From Macrocybe gigantea (lineage: Eukaryota > Basidiomycota > Agaricomycetes > Agaricales > Callistosporiaceae): DNA of 64,000 bases. This document shows, piece by piece, positions 52,549 through 64,000 of the stretch. Made by a program: the position numbers and the translations under genes. The notes under the pieces were generated by a model. That model was not told the DNA's origin. It searched no databases and saw only the letters and a list, made by a program, of their open reading frames with translations. The stretch covers positions 1-64,000 of the forward strand of contig SJRY01000328.1 of the NCBI GenBank assembly GCA_011319805.1, read 5' to 3'. The first letter of the stretch is position 1, and each line of letters starts with the position of its first letter.

Positions 52549-55500
52549 AGGATACACTCTATCCCTGGATAGCTCAACAGATTTATTAGCAGGATGAGTC
52601 CACAGTATACTCAATCCTTAAGGCATAGACAGACCAATCATAACAGAAGGATATCTTTCTAGAAAGACTCCATGAGATCAACCAAATGAATGATCATAAT
52701 GCACTCCACACATTATTCAACCTCAGACAAAAACCACAATTTGTCAGAGGGATGAACAGAAATCAGATGAATATATCTTTGATAATCATAACCTTGGACA
52801 CTGGATGGATATACAGCATAATGGCCCTACTGGTCATGGAATGTACCAGATCTTGCATAGATCAGAAATTTGTAAAGAAAAAGGAAATCAACACAAAATG
52901 ATATCCTATTCCTATTCCAGTCCATAATGCAGATGGAACCTGTAACATGGCAAATAACATATACAGTAACATAGACAAATATGTTGAGCTAAAAGTCTGA
53001 ATCCAGGATTACATCAAGTGAATGGTCTTCTTAGTCACTAAACTTGGAAAGGGTCAGATTTTCATTGGCTATGAATGGGTCAAGCATCATAACCCTCAAA
53101 TTGATTGGAAAACAGAAAAGATCACATTTGATTGATGCTCTAAAGAGTGTCAGCAGATTGTCCAAATGGAAAACCCTGAAGATGATGATACATCTATCTG
53201 GATGAATGAGGTTGACTTTGAAAATGGAGAGAAACTCTTAATGATCAATGTAAATCAAGAGTTTCATCTAAGAGCTTTCCAAATGATAGCTTCCAAACTG
53301 GTGGAAGCAATGGCAAAAGCAACAAAGGTAAAAACCTTTGAAAAAATCATACCAGAAAAATACCACTGTTTCAAGGATTCAGTATTCAGAAAGGAGTTGT
53401 TCAATGAACTACCACTGTGACAACCCTGGAACCACACAATTGCACTTGTTTCAGAAGTGAAGCTCTAGGATTGCAAAGTCTATCCTCTGATGCTGGACAA
53501 ATAAAAACAATTGAATGCCTTTTCAGATGAAAATCTAAAAACTAGATGAATTAGGCCATTAAAGTCACCTATGGCATCACCTTCCTTCTTTATAAAAAAG
53601 AAGGACAGATCCCTATGACCTGTACAGGATTATCAAAAGCTTAATGATATGACAATAAAGAATAAATATCTGCTCCCTTTGATCCAAGAATTAGTCAATA
53701 AATTGAAGGGAGCGAAGTCCTTTACAAAGCTTGATATCCAATGGGAATATAATAATATCTGCATGAAAGAAGATGATGAGTAGAAAGCTGCTTTTCAAAC
53801 AAACCAGGGAATGTTTGAACCCCTGATCATGTTCTTTGGACTTAAAAATTCACTGGCTACTTTCCAAATAATGATAAATATGATTTTTAAAGAAATTGAT
53901 CAGGAACATGTTATTTACATGAATGACATCCTCATCTTCAATAAAGATCTGAATGAACATAGACAACTCATTCAATGTGTATTGGAAAAGCTTAAAAACA
54001 ACAAGCTTTATCTGAAACCTGAGAAGTGTTTGTTTCATTAGATAGAAGCAGAGTACCTGAGAATGATCATCTCTGAGAACAGTATCAAGATGAATCCTGT
54101 TAAAGTCGAAGGCATCAAAGGATGGCTAAAACCCATCTAAAAAAGGAACATCTAATAATTCTTAGGCTTTTGTAACTTCTATTGGTGCTTTATTGAAGAA
54201 TTCACAAAGATCATGAAACCTTTAACAAAGCTAATCAGAAAAGCTAGTTGGACATAGGGAAAAGCCCAAGATGGCATATTCAAAGGATTGAAAAATTAGA
54301 TCTGCTAAGCACCAATTATTGCAATACTTTGAGATGATGGAAAGTTCTGAATAGAAGTTAATACTTCAAATTATACAATAAGAGGCATCCTTTTCCAGAA
54401 ACAATCCAACAGTACTTGGAGACCAGTAGCTTTCATGTCAAAGTCATTGAACTCAACAGAATAGAACTATGAGATCTATGACAAAGAGATGCTCACGATC
54501 ATGACTGGACTTGAGGAATGGCACCAATATCTCTGTAGCACTAAATACAAATTTGAGATTTGGATAAATCATAAAAATCTTGAATATTTCCAAAAGCCCT
54601 AGAAGTTAAATTACTGACATGCTTGTTGGATCTCAGAACTCCAAGACTATGACTTTATCTTAGAACATAAATTTAGAAAGTTGATGACTAAAGCAGACAG
54701 TCTGTCAAGACAACCAGACTATGAGAAGGGGAAGAATGATAATGAGAATGTCATACTTCTAAAACTAGAAACTTTTCACTGAATCTTTATAGCAAATGTC
54801 ATATTGATACCAGAATTCTAGGATATTTTGAATCAAATTAAGTGGGCTTAGAAACAAAGAGAGCCTGAAGTTCAAAAATGTTTTGATGAAGATGAATATG
54901 GCTAGAAGAAAAACAACTGAATTGTTACATGGTTAAAACAGTACTATATCCCAAAGAGCCAAAAGATAAGGGAGCATATCATCGAAATCCATCATTCTAA
55001 TCAGATCTCAGGATACCTAGAACAGACAAAGATGCATGAACTGATCATGCATAACTTCTGGTGGTCCAAGATGATGAATGATGTCAAGGCATATGTCAAA
55101 GGATGTAACAAATGCCAACAGATAAAAATCATCAGAAATTGGAAACATGCTCTGCTACATCTGAATGAAGTACTGAAGAAACTATGGGAAATCATATCAG
55201 TAGATCTTATCAGACCCCTTTCTAAATCACAAGGGTTCAATAGCATCATGGTAATGGTAGACTGGTTCATGAAAGGAGCCAAATTATACTAGTCAATATG
55301 GAAATCATAGCAGAGGGAATCATTTGTAAACTATGCAACATCATATTCTTGGATTATAGACCTCTGAAGAAAGTTATCAGTGATAGAGGATGCCAATTTG
55401 TCTCAAACTTCATGAAAGACCTCTACACACTTCTGGGAGTCAAAGGAACCCCCTCAATACTACATCATCTACAGACCAATAGACAGACAGAAAGAGTTAA

Positions 55501-56354
55501 TCAGGAATTCAAACAGTATCTGAAACTCTTCATAAACTATTGACAAACAAACTAGGCAGACTGGTTACCAACAGCCAAATTCTCTTACAACAATTGGATT
55601 CATTTGGAAATAGAATACTCTCCATTTTACTTAAATCACAGATAACATCCATATACTGGAAAGGATCCCCTGAAACATAATGCAAAGTTGCAATCTACAG
55701 AGGAGATCACCAACATGATGAAGGAAATCTGAACTAAAGCCAAGACTTCTCTTCTGAAGGCTGTAGAAATGATGAAACAGACCTACAACTGAATGTAAAA
55801 ACTGTCCTGAGAGTACTATAAGAGTGATCAAGTCTGGTTGGAAGGAACAAATATTACAACTGACTGCCTGACTGACAAACTTAATGATAAATAGTTCAGT
55901 CCCTTCAAAATTAAGTGATGAGTAGGAGAATCGGCATATGAACTTGAATTACCAGAACATTGGAGAATTCACCCTATCCAAAATAAGTCCAAGCTCACCC
56001 CTTATATAACACTGGCATTTCCACAACAAAAAATGGTAATGATTCTTAAATAACCTCTACCTATCATTGTGGAAGGAAAGGAATGATATGAGATCAAGGC
56101 TGTGGTAAATTCCCAATGGAATCAGGAAAAGCTATAGTATAGAATACAATAGAAGGGATATTCTATAGAAGACGCTATATGGGAACCTGCAGAGAATGTT
56201 GCACCTGATGCAGCTGCAAAATTCTATTGAAAGAATTCTGAGGTGCCATCTCTAGAATAAGAGTAATGTCAGCTACCACTATGATCACTGCCAAAGAGAG
56301 TTGTATGCACCTGCCTCTATCAAACCCAGATATTGAAGGTCCTCTTTGACCATA
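52549..56354 (+). mobile_element. Ty3/gypsy chromovirus G3, old, LTRs not seen
   Basis: An AT-rich, heavily mutated gypsy element, different from G1/G2. Order gag end, protease, RT, RNase H, integrase, chromodomain. The 5' side is lost at the G1 LTR and the 3' side ends at LINE poly(T) 56355. Confidence 0.87.
52680..56260 (+). pseudogene. Gypsy pol polyprotein (G3), many stops
   Basis: Gag end and a protease region (IITLDTGWIYS, where DTG survives; FIGYEWVKHHNPQIDW). RT: KLDIQWEYNNI, then VIYMNDILIF, where the YMDD box has become YMND. Then YLKPEKCLF, the RNase H region (YEIYDKEMLTIM, EIWINHKNLEYF, TDH now INH), and integrase (GCNKCQQIK zinc region; SVDLIRP, ISDRGCQF and NRQTERVNQEF around the DDE sites). 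Near 56060-56200 a chromodomain remnant reads YEIKAVVN and WEPAENV. Over 20 stops make it a fossil. Confidence 0.87.
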
Positions 56355-57778
56355 TTTTTTTTTTTTTTTTTTAAATCAACAATTTTTATAGCAGTGCTCA
56401 GTAGCAGTCTACTTGTACATACATAAAGGTATCTATGATAAATATGATGTGTCTGATGATACAGAAGCAAAGGGATGAACATAGAGGGCTCACTAACTCT
56501 GTTGTCTCCTGCCCATGCATGACCATTCACTACTTGTGCCTATACTAACTTGTTTGCTAGTCAATGTCCCCCAGCTCCTAAGAGCCAGACATGGTCAATT
56601 CCATGTAAAGGGTTCAAAAGGGCCCATAACAACTGATGTTGCAAAACCTGTGATGCATAGTAAAGCTTGGTGCCTACTTTTGTTGATCACCACAATGATT
56701 TGATGCTCTGAGTTCCCCAGTCCAAAGGCCAATTGCAGTTATTTTCATGAAAAGGCTCCACAAGGAGCCATAATCCAGAGGATCCCTTGCTACAAAGGGG
56801 CAGTTATCCATTCCCTGGATCCAGAATGAAAGCACCTGCCACCTTATTCGACATTAGATACTTAACAAACTAGGAGCATACAAAGGCATTGTACTGGCAT
56901 TCAGTTGGCCTGTGCCAGTTACAGCACAGAGTCATGATGGAGTCTTCTGGCCCTCATCCACATGAGCATTCTTTGCTCTTGACAAAATTGAACCATGCTC
57001 AATATGTATTGATTGGTACATGTCTGCAAGCAATGTGACAGCAATGAGCATATAGCTCATTATCTGTCACCAACTTCATGAAGCCCATTCTCTTATGAGA
57101 TGGGCACTTATAGGACTCCGGCTTTTCTGTGTCATGGAATCAAAATGTGGAGGTGCTAATGTATTTCTTGTTTCTAGAGTCATGGAATCAAGAAGTGTGC
57201 ATATCATTGTCTGCCTTCTTGTAGAGTGCATCCATGGTATAGAGAGGACAAAGTCCCTGAGGAACGTCAAGCCTATGTGCAAACTCATGTGCCTCGACCT
57301 GAATAGCCCACTTCCAATGGGAAGGGATGTGCCAGAGCATAATTTGATGCTGCTCGGATTGGGCCAACCAAGCATGACATGAAGTGCACAGAGCAATAGA
57401 ATGTGACTGCATAGAGTGGGGGTTGCAATTGACAATGCAGTTTATTGCATTCATCAAGTTTAGGAAGCACACAATGAATGTAACTCCATCTTGTGCAATG
57501 GCCTTTTGGATTGATATACATAATAATCCAATCAGTTCAGAATCATTGCTGGTCACTTTACTGACAGGCTGACATACTTCTTGGATGAGTCTAGTGCTCC
57601 AGTAGACCCAGAAAGAGTACACTGACTGTTTATTGAGTGCATCTGCTTTCATAGACATGGTACCATCACTACTGGTATAAATACAATGGGGCTCAAGCTG
57701 GCACTCAGCAAGTGCCTGCTCAAGTGATACATAGTAAGCCTTGATAGAGTCTTTATCCTTGCCAAGGAGCTTATGGAT
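56355..57778 (-). mobile_element. LINE (subfamily B, old), 5'-truncated
   Basis: Poly(T) 56355-56372, a 3'UTR, then ORF2 from the stop at 56804-56806 rightward to RNase H (HKLLGKDKDSIKAYYVSLEQ at 57778). It is CpG-depleted. Its 5' truncation point abuts the S2b head. Confidence 0.86.
56804..57778 (-). pseudogene. LINE ORF2 C-terminus, decayed
   Basis: On the minus strand: IYTSSDGTMS (first RNase H Asp), SELIGL, IVCFLNLMNA (third Asp now Asn), WHIPSHWKWAIQVEAHEFAH, then frameshifts into the post-RNase H region (KKYISTSTF, decayed Cys/His around 56950). It is an old copy. Confidence 0.82.
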
Positions 57779-58186
57779 GGGGCTCCAGTAGCCCAGTGGT
57801 TTGATTGCCACTAAAGACTGGAGAGGTGGCTATGCAGTCACTGGAAAGGTTGTGGGTTCGATTCCTACTCATCCCCTGTACCTTGAAAGTAGGGATAGGC
57901 ATATGACCCATCATTGGTTACAGTCATGTGCTCAGTGACTCAGGTTGGTAATCAACTCTGAGGCAGTACCATGGTTATGTGACCTCCTATAACTAGAGTG
58001 GTGACCTGGTCATGTGATAGGAATGATCGTAGAAGCCCAAAGTAGCAGGTCAGGTGACCCCTGACAGGCCATGCCTGAAATGGTCATGTGATTGATCATG
58101 TGATCAAGTAGAGAGCAAAAGCATAGGGCACAATAAGTGGGGGAGAGACATGAGAACAACCTGACCTATAATGCATACTCTGTAAT
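57779..58186 (+). mobile_element. S2b: tRNA-headed S2 family copy, truncated by G2
   Basis: Head ggggctccagtagcccagtgg with A box TAGCCCAGTGG (57789-57799) and a perfect B box GGTTCGATTCC (57855-57865), plus the class II-like arm between them. The body aligns with S2a for its whole length and is cut by the G2 LTR at 58187. Confidence 0.75.
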
Positions 58187-58506
58187 TGTTAGGCTAGACG
58201 AATCTCAGAAGGACTCAGGCAGACTAAGTGCAAGAGTGGTCTTGAGATGATGGCAAAAGGAATATTAAGCCTAGCACTACTGGTACATCTGGGAGTCCTT
58301 ATATACATTACAGTACTCGAGCACGGACCATGGGCTGCGCAATGCTGTGGACTGCAGATGAGTAAGACTGGAAGGAGATGACTCAGGATGACTAGGGAAG
58401 TGGGATGACTCGATGGCTGCATGCTGCGCAGCATGACGGGGGAGATAAGGGATATGGGAAAGATAAGATAAGAAAATGAATGGTCCTTTGGGCGACGTCT
58501 GTAACA
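58187..58506 (-). repeat. 3' LTR of G2
   Basis: 320 bp. On the minus strand it starts TGTTACAGACGTCG and ends GTCTAGCCTAACA; TATATAAGGAC provides a TATA-like box. It is adjacent to the polypurine tract at 58507. Confidence 0.9.
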
Positions 58507-58517
58507 TCACCCTCTCT
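58507..58517 (-). other. Polypurine tract of G2
   Basis: AGAGAGGGTGA on the minus strand lies directly upstream of the 3' LTR, where plus-strand DNA synthesis of LTR retrotransposons is primed. Confidence 0.7.
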
Positions 58518-58543
58518 GTAGATTCGTGTCCTCGTGAAAAACC

Positions 58544-58942
58544 TTAGTCCAGCTGTCCCCACCCAGTATTGGTCTCCCAGGCAGTCGCAGCATGTGGGGC
58601 CCATGTATGAATGAGCTCTTCATTATAGGCACGGATATGATGGAGTGTGGTGGCAAGGAGTTTAAGTCGCCGGTTTTCTGTGCAAAGCATTTCCATCGCC
58701 TCGCGAAGTGCGATACGTTCAGCTGCAGTGGGGCCGGTCCCATCAGGGGTTCGCCCGGTCCAGAGGTGCATGCGGACGGTCATAACATAGTGCATATACA
58801 TGCCAAGTGTGATGGCGAGGGGGTCCATGTAGTCACTGCCATTGAGAATCCTTGCTAGATTCTTATGGTCGTTTGGATAGTTGGGGGTAGGTGCGCAGCT
58901 GTCGTCACTGCTGTCAATGCTGATGGGGGCGTTGGTGGTCAT
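58544..58942 (-). CDS. Third ORF of gypsy G2 downstream of the chromodomain, unknown function
   Basis: 132 codons, intact, starting MTTNAPISIDSSDDS at 58942. The ATG overlaps the pol stop (ATGA, 58939-58942), so it may be translated by coupled reinitiation. The protein has an acidic, Ser-rich N-terminus and a predicted helical middle (TAAERIALREAMEMLCTENRRLKLLATTLHH). It ends near TAWETNTGWGQLD, 27 bp before the polypurine tract. There is no signal peptide, membrane segment or known motif, so an envelope is unlikely. It has no stop although pol beside it has many. I do not recognise a family. Confidence 0.6.
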   Translation of the reverse strand: MTTNAPISIDSSDDSCAPTPNYPNDHKNLARILNGSDYMDPLAITLGMYMHYVMTVRMHLWTGRTPDGTGPTAAERIALREAMEMLCTENRRLKLLATTLHHIRAYNEELIHTWAPHAATAWETNTGWGQLD

Positions 58943-61900
58943 GAAGTGCGATTTTTGGTCTTCTTCCCTCTTGTCATGATCCTTTTATCCTGGTTCGCAG
59001 TGTTCTTTAGGAAGTGGTCTAGAGCTTGCTGCACATTCCCCAGTTCCTTCTCTTTGATCTATGTGTTCTCTTCGTATCCGTATCCTTTCCATTTGACCAG
59101 GAATAGCATCCCCTCCCTTGTTTCTTCCTTTTTAGGATCTCTTCTATCTCGTACTCTTCTTCATCATTTATGATTTCAGGGGGTGGTGGTGATGGTCGCT
59201 CTTGTATCTTGAAACGGGGTCCTTTGTAAGGCATGAGCAGTGTTTCATTGAACATGGGGTGTATCAGCTGCCATGATGCTGGGAGTTCCAGGCGATATGC
59301 CGAGGCTTCTTTCTTTTCAACCACCTTGAATGGTCCGTATCGGAGTGCCGATAACTTCTTTGATGGTCGATTGACTGTGATATTGGTGGCTTCTAGCCAT
59401 ACTCCATTCCCTTTCTTGTATTCACAGGCTGGTTTTTGCCTTGCATCGTAATTGTCTTTGGCTCGTGTTTGTGCATATTGCAGTGCAGCATTTGCTTCCT
59501 TTCGTATTTGGTTCATTCTTTTGACGAAGTCTTTTGCTGCAGGGTTATTCCCTTCTGTCGTCTGTGGCTCTCCCTTCCAGGGGTGCATTCCATAGTTGAG
59601 GTAGAATGGTGTCTCCTTCATTCCCTGGTGTGCTTTGTCATTGTATTGGTACTCTGCAATTGCTATCCATTCTGCCCAATCGTCCTGTAGGTTGTTTGTG
59701 AAGCTTCTGAAGAAGGCTTCCATTTCTTGATGAGATCATTCTGCCTGTCCATCTGTCTGTAGGTGGTAGGTCATTGATAGGTTTTGTTTTGTTCCAAGTA
59801 ATTTTAGAAGTGCTGTTATGAATTGCACTGCAAATTGGAGTCCTCAGTTGCTGATGATCTTTCATGGAATTCCATGAAGTCACCATACATTGTCTCAGTA
59901 TAGTCATGTGAGACCTTCTGCTGTGAGTTCAGTGTTTGTGGAGATTAGGTGGATCATCTTAGTCAGGCAGTCTGTGACTGCGGCGATGGCATTAAAGCCA
60001 TTCAAGCTGGGTAGCAGTCCTATGAGATCTACTCCGATATCTTCCCATGGTTGTTGTGGGACTTCGTGCGGGTGCAGGGGTGCGTGTTTCTTTTGTCGGA
60101 TGATTTTGTTTCGCTGACATGTTTCGCATCCATTGACATACTTCTTGATGTCCGTTAGCATTGATGGCCACCAATAGGTGTGGCTTATGAGCTCGTGCAT
60201 GCGGTATTGCCCTGGGTGTCCTCCGATGGGTGTGTCATGGTATTCAAACATGATGTTTCCTTCAGTTTGTTGTCTGGAGGAACGTAGATTTTTCCTCCTA
60301 CATATACGATGTGGTCGTCTTCTGTGAACCAGTGTGGTTTTTCCTTCAGTCCTGTTGTTACGATCATCTCCCTTCATGTGCATTGTCGAATTTGTTCTAT
60401 CCTTGAGGATTCGATCATCGTGATTCCTCTTGTTTGTATTGTTTCATTATTTTGTGCTTCTTCTTTCCATGGGTGTTCATCCTTGAACATCATAATTTCA
60501 AAGTCTCATTCATTATTCTCTTCCAGATGTCGAATGAATGCTGCTTCTTTGATCATTTGTATGTCGTCCTTCTCTGCTAGGTTTTCTTCATATCCTGCTA
60601 TCCATGACAGGACATCTGCTTTTCCATTCGCCTTTCCTGATATGAGTCATAGTTCATAGTCATATTCCTGTAATTTCAGGTACCAGCCAATCTGTCTCGA
60701 ATTGAGTCACTGTGGCTTCCGGAAGTATGATAGGTTTTTGTGATCTGTCAATATTTCAAACTTCTCTCAAGCTTTGAGGAGGTATTGTCTCCATGTCTTT
60801 AGTGTGATCATTATCACAAGAAGTTCCTTGTCATAGATTTCATAGTTCTGCTCTGCTGGAGTCATGCATCTAGAAATGAAGGCAATTGGATGCTATAGTC
60901 CTTTCCGTTGTTGTGATAGTACTGCTCTAATGGCATATCCTAAGGCATCTGTTTCAACTTGGAATTTTCCTTCTGTTTGTGGTAGTGCTAGGATGGGTGC
61001 CGAGGTTATATATCGAATCAGCTCCTTGAAAGCATTTTGTTGCTTGTCTGTCTACTGGAATGTTTTGTTTCCAGTCAGCTCCATCAGGGATTTAGCAACC
61101 TTTGCATATCCCTTGATGAATCATTGGTAAAAGTTCGTGAATCCCAAGAACTTTTGTAGTTCTTTCTTTGTCTTTGGGGTTGGCCAGGATTGTATGGCTG
61201 TGATCTTTTCTGGTTCCATTTCTACCTTCCCTTCTCCTATGATGTATCCTAGTACTGGGACTTTTGATGATTCCCAGATGCATTTTGGTCCTTTGATAAA
61301 TAAGTTGTTCTTGTTCAGTATCTCCATGACTTCTATGGTATTCTTTTGGAGTTCCTCTCATATTCATCTGATGATTATGATGTCGTCCATATAGATTATG
61401 CACACTCTTTTTTGTATTTGGTCTTGGAAGAGGCTTGCCATCATTCAGCTAAATGTGCCTGGTGCATTGCACTATTCAAAGTACATGTTACAGACGCCGC
61501 CCAAAGGACTATTCATTTTCTTATCTTATCTTTCCCACATCCCTTATCTCCCCCATCATGCTGCGCAGCGCGCAGCCATCGAGTCATCCCACTTCCCTAG
61601 TCATCCTGAGTCATCTCTTTCCAGTCTTACTCATCCGCAGTCCACAGCATTGCGCAGCCCATGGTCCGTGCTCGAGTACTGTAATGTATATAAGGACTCC
61701 CAGATGTACCAGTAGCGCTAGGCTTAATATTCCTTTTGCCATCATCTCAAGACCACTCTCGCACTTAGTCTGCCCGAGTCCTTCTGAGATTCGTCTAGCC
61801 TAACAGTACATGACTGTCAGTTTGAAGAGTCCTCTTGCTGTTAGGAAGGCTGCCTTCCATTCGTCCCCTTTCCAGATGCATATGTTATTGTATCCCTAGA

Positions 61901-62680
61901 TGATGTCAATCTTGCTAAAGTACTTTGCCCCTTGTAGTATGTCGAGGAGTTTACTAATGCATGGTAATGGGAACTTATCTTTAACCATATATTTGTTTAT
62001 CTCCCGGTAGTCTTGGATGAGTCGTTTGCTTCCATCCTTCTTGTTGCGAAAGAAGCAGGATGCTGCATAAGGTGATTTCGATGGGTGTATTTTTCCTGTT
62101 CGTAATCCTTCTTCGATGAAGGCATCTAGTTCCTCTAGTTCTTTCTGTGTCATCGGATAGACCTTGCTCGGTATCATTTTGGGTGCATCCTTCATTAAGT
62201 TTATTTCATGGTCCCATTCTTTGTAGTCTGGTAAGCGATCAAAGTTCTTCTCCTTGAAGAGGTGTTTGAATCTGATCAGATATGGGGGTATCTGGGTTCC
62301 TGTCTTGTCGCTGGCTGTGGTTTTCGCTGGTTCAGCCACCTTCTGTATCTTAATCGTCTGGTGGTTTATTTTGCACGTTTTAGAGCATCTGTTGAAGACA
62401 ATTTCTCCTGTCCTCCATTTGATTGTTGGGTTGTGGTAGACAAGCCAGTCATGTCCTAGTAGCATGTCAGTTTTTCCAATGTCGAATACGATGGCTTCCA
62501 TGTGCTCCTTGTGTCCTTTGATGTCAATGTTGACTTCCGCTACTCAGTCTGCTGTTTTCTGGCGGTTGGGTGATCCGTCTGCATTTATGATTGGAATCTT
62601 CTTGATTTGTCATGTCTTCAGTCCTGTTTTTGCTACTATTGCGGTGTTGATGCAGGTCCTATCTGCTCCGCTGTCAACTT
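58939..62680 (-). pseudogene. Gypsy pol (G2): protease, RT, RNase H, integrase, chromodomain, broken
   Basis: On the minus strand: protease remnant VDSGADRTC, long open RT start (62501-61896: IPSKVYPMTQKELEELDAF, SPYAASCFF, FSKIDII), a solo LTR, then RT YMDD (61382-61393), the RNase H region, integrase zinc region (CETCQRNK) and GVDLIG (first Asp). The second integrase Asp region reads ISN-stop-G where ISDRG is usual. C-terminal part: NYGMHPWKGE, AYRLELPASWQ. Chromodomain YEIEEIL then, after a frameshift, FLVKWKGYGYEENT with the next Trp codon now TAG. It ends TGA 58939-58941. Confidence 0.88.
61486..61805 (+). repeat. Solo LTR of the G family inside G2 pol
   Basis: 320 bp, sense on the plus strand (opposite to G2), flanked by the 5-bp duplication GTACA (61481-61485 and 61806-61810). 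It splits the RT domain between the FSKIDI motif and YMDD. Confidence 0.92.
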
Positions 62681-62689
62681 CCGGTGTTA

Positions 62690-64000
62690 TCATTGTGATT
62701 CCTTTTCGCATTCGTATCCTTGCTGGTACTGCAAGTTCTTTCCTCTTTGGTGGTTTGTCTCCTTGGATGGTTTTCCTTGGTGCTTCAGATCGCTTGGCGG
62801 GAATGGTGTATTTCAGAGTATGGGATGATCTACATCTGGTATCGAAGCGAGTCTGTTTCAGTTGTATGGGTCACGATTTAGCACCTCCTAGTCGGACCCT
62901 TCAGCAAAACCCTCTTTGTCAGAGCTTTCTTCATCCTTATCTTCTTCGTCCTCTCCTTCTTCTTCTTTCACTTCTCTGACTCAGGATTTTCCTTTCTTCT
63001 TCTTCTTGCAGTTCTGTGCATAGTGTCCCTTTAAGCCACAGTTGAAACATGTGACATTTGCTGCTCCTTTCGTAGTTCTGGGCAGTTTCGTGAGAGGTGT
63101 CCTGGTTTATTGCAGTTGAAGCAGTTGTTGCTTCGTACTTTGTCGACTTCCATGGCCTGTCCTGCTCCTCGGCTTGGATTTCTGGTCTTGCGCTGATTGT
63201 TTGTGAATTCTCCTCTCATCACATTCCTGTGTTCATCGATATTTCGTCCAATCGCTTGAACTGTTTTGATATATTCATCTCTATCCATTGGAAGTGTGGA
63301 GATCGAGTGTATGGCTTCTGCTGTCCTTCAGTTTAAGCTCTTCTCGAGTAGGAAATGAGGGGCTGTTCCTGTCATTCCTGCTTTCCCTGCGAGGTCTACG
63401 AATTCATCCAGAAATTTGTCAATGGGTCAGTTTCCCTGTCTGATATTGAATAGTTTGCTTCCTGCTTGTGATGGTGACATAACATTGCTGAATCATGTCT
63501 CTATCTCGGTTATGAAGTCAGCCCATGTGCTTTGGTTGGTAGTGGTGTCGATCTTCTTTGATGCCCAGTGGGCTCCAGGTCCGTCGGTCATTCTAGACAG
63601 GACCACTCCAATCTTCTGTGTATCTGTGAGGTCTCCATGTGTGGTTATGTAAAGTTTCATCTTCCTCCACCAAATATCAAAGGACGTTCGATCTCCTGTA
63701 AAGGATTTCAGGTCAGCGATGATTCCCTTGTGTTCTGTCATCATCCTTTGGGGGGTTTCTTCATCGTTCTCTTGGTCTTGGCTTTCCTGTTCCTGGATCT
63801 GTTGTTCTTGGGTCTGCTGTGCTTGTACTTGGGCTTGCTGTTCTTGGAGCTGTTTCTGTCTTCGCTCCTCTCTCTGTTCTTTCCAGTAGTCTAGGTCGAC
63901 TCCTGCGATTTTACAAGCTTGTTCAAAATCGGCCCACTCTGCGGTGGTCGGTCCGTTTGTCTTTGGTAATCCTTTTCGCTCCCTCCACTGATAGTATTTG
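62690..64000 (-). pseudogene. Gypsy gag (G2), truncated by the window edge
   Basis: On the minus strand: gag core (MMTEHKGIIADLKSFTGD, WWRKMKLYITTHGDL, RMTDGPGAHWASKK), MDRDEYIKTVQAIGRNIDE, CCHC knuckle [14 protein letters not shown], a second knuckle region in a shifted frame and an acidic linker. Stops after ITEIET, IRQGN, KSLN and in the linker are TGA (CGA expected) or TAG (CAG expected). It is near-identical to the G1 gag. Confidence 0.85.

Larger units (their letters stand above)
58187..64000 (-). mobile_element. Ty3/gypsy chromovirus G2 (5' LTR beyond the window)
   Basis: On the minus strand from the window edge: gag, protease, RT (interrupted by a solo LTR), RNase H, integrase, chromodomain, a third ORF, polypurine tract and 3' LTR. 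Same family as G1, with gag regions nearly identical. Confidence 0.9.

Noticed and set aside
58544..58942. The G2 third ORF as an envelope gene
   Set aside because: It has no signal peptide, transmembrane segment or Cys-rich ectodomain.

Overview
The window is a transposon graveyard with no host gene that I can recognise. It looks like a filamentous fungus, and an agaricomycete-type basidiomycete is my best but unproven guess. The evidence is Tad1-clade LINEs with a C-terminal RNase H and poly(A) tails, chromodomain Ty3/gypsy elements, a Ty1/copia scrap and Tc1-like DD34E transposases. Many of these carry C-to-T decay, with CGA codons turned into TGA.

Layout. 1-32312: mostly copies of a Tad1-like LINE (called T here) on both strands, nested and joined end to end. 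It has a 5'UTR hairpin, ORF1 (gag-like with CCHC knuckles), ORF2 (EEP endonuclease, RT, RNase H, C-terminal zinc motif), a 3'UTR hairpin and poly(A). Embedded are four copies (S1a-d) of a roughly 0.9-1.2 kb non-autonomous element with a tRNA-like Pol III promoter at its head. 32313-38593: older, AT-richer LINE pieces, a small LTR-like element holding a tRNA-like sequence, a second tRNA-headed family (S2a), LTR-B, S1e and a copia RT fragment. 38594-43993: a three-level nest of LINEs resolved by target-site duplications. 43994-49835: LTR-C, a LINE 5' end with S1f, two decayed Tc1-like transposases, S2c and scraps. 49838-56354: gypsy G1 (minus), carrying a solo LTR, and the older gypsy G3 (plus). 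56355-58186: LINE and S2b. 58187-64000: gypsy G2 (minus, running off the right edge) with a 3' LTR, polypurine tract, an intact third ORF and a pol gene interrupted by another solo LTR.

How the parts work together. The main result is that all five S1 copies with a preserved 3' end finish at the same sequence (ctaaacttc). Each is fused, in the same orientation, to a differently 5'-truncated LINE that runs on to its poly(A). One such S1-LINE unit (26178-28932) is bracketed by a perfect 15-bp target-site duplication, so it inserted as one piece. This is what template switching by the LINE reverse transcriptase from LINE RNA to S1 RNA would produce. Nine further junctions join a LINE poly(A) directly to a 5'-truncated LINE in the same orientation, which may reflect the same end-to-end jumping.
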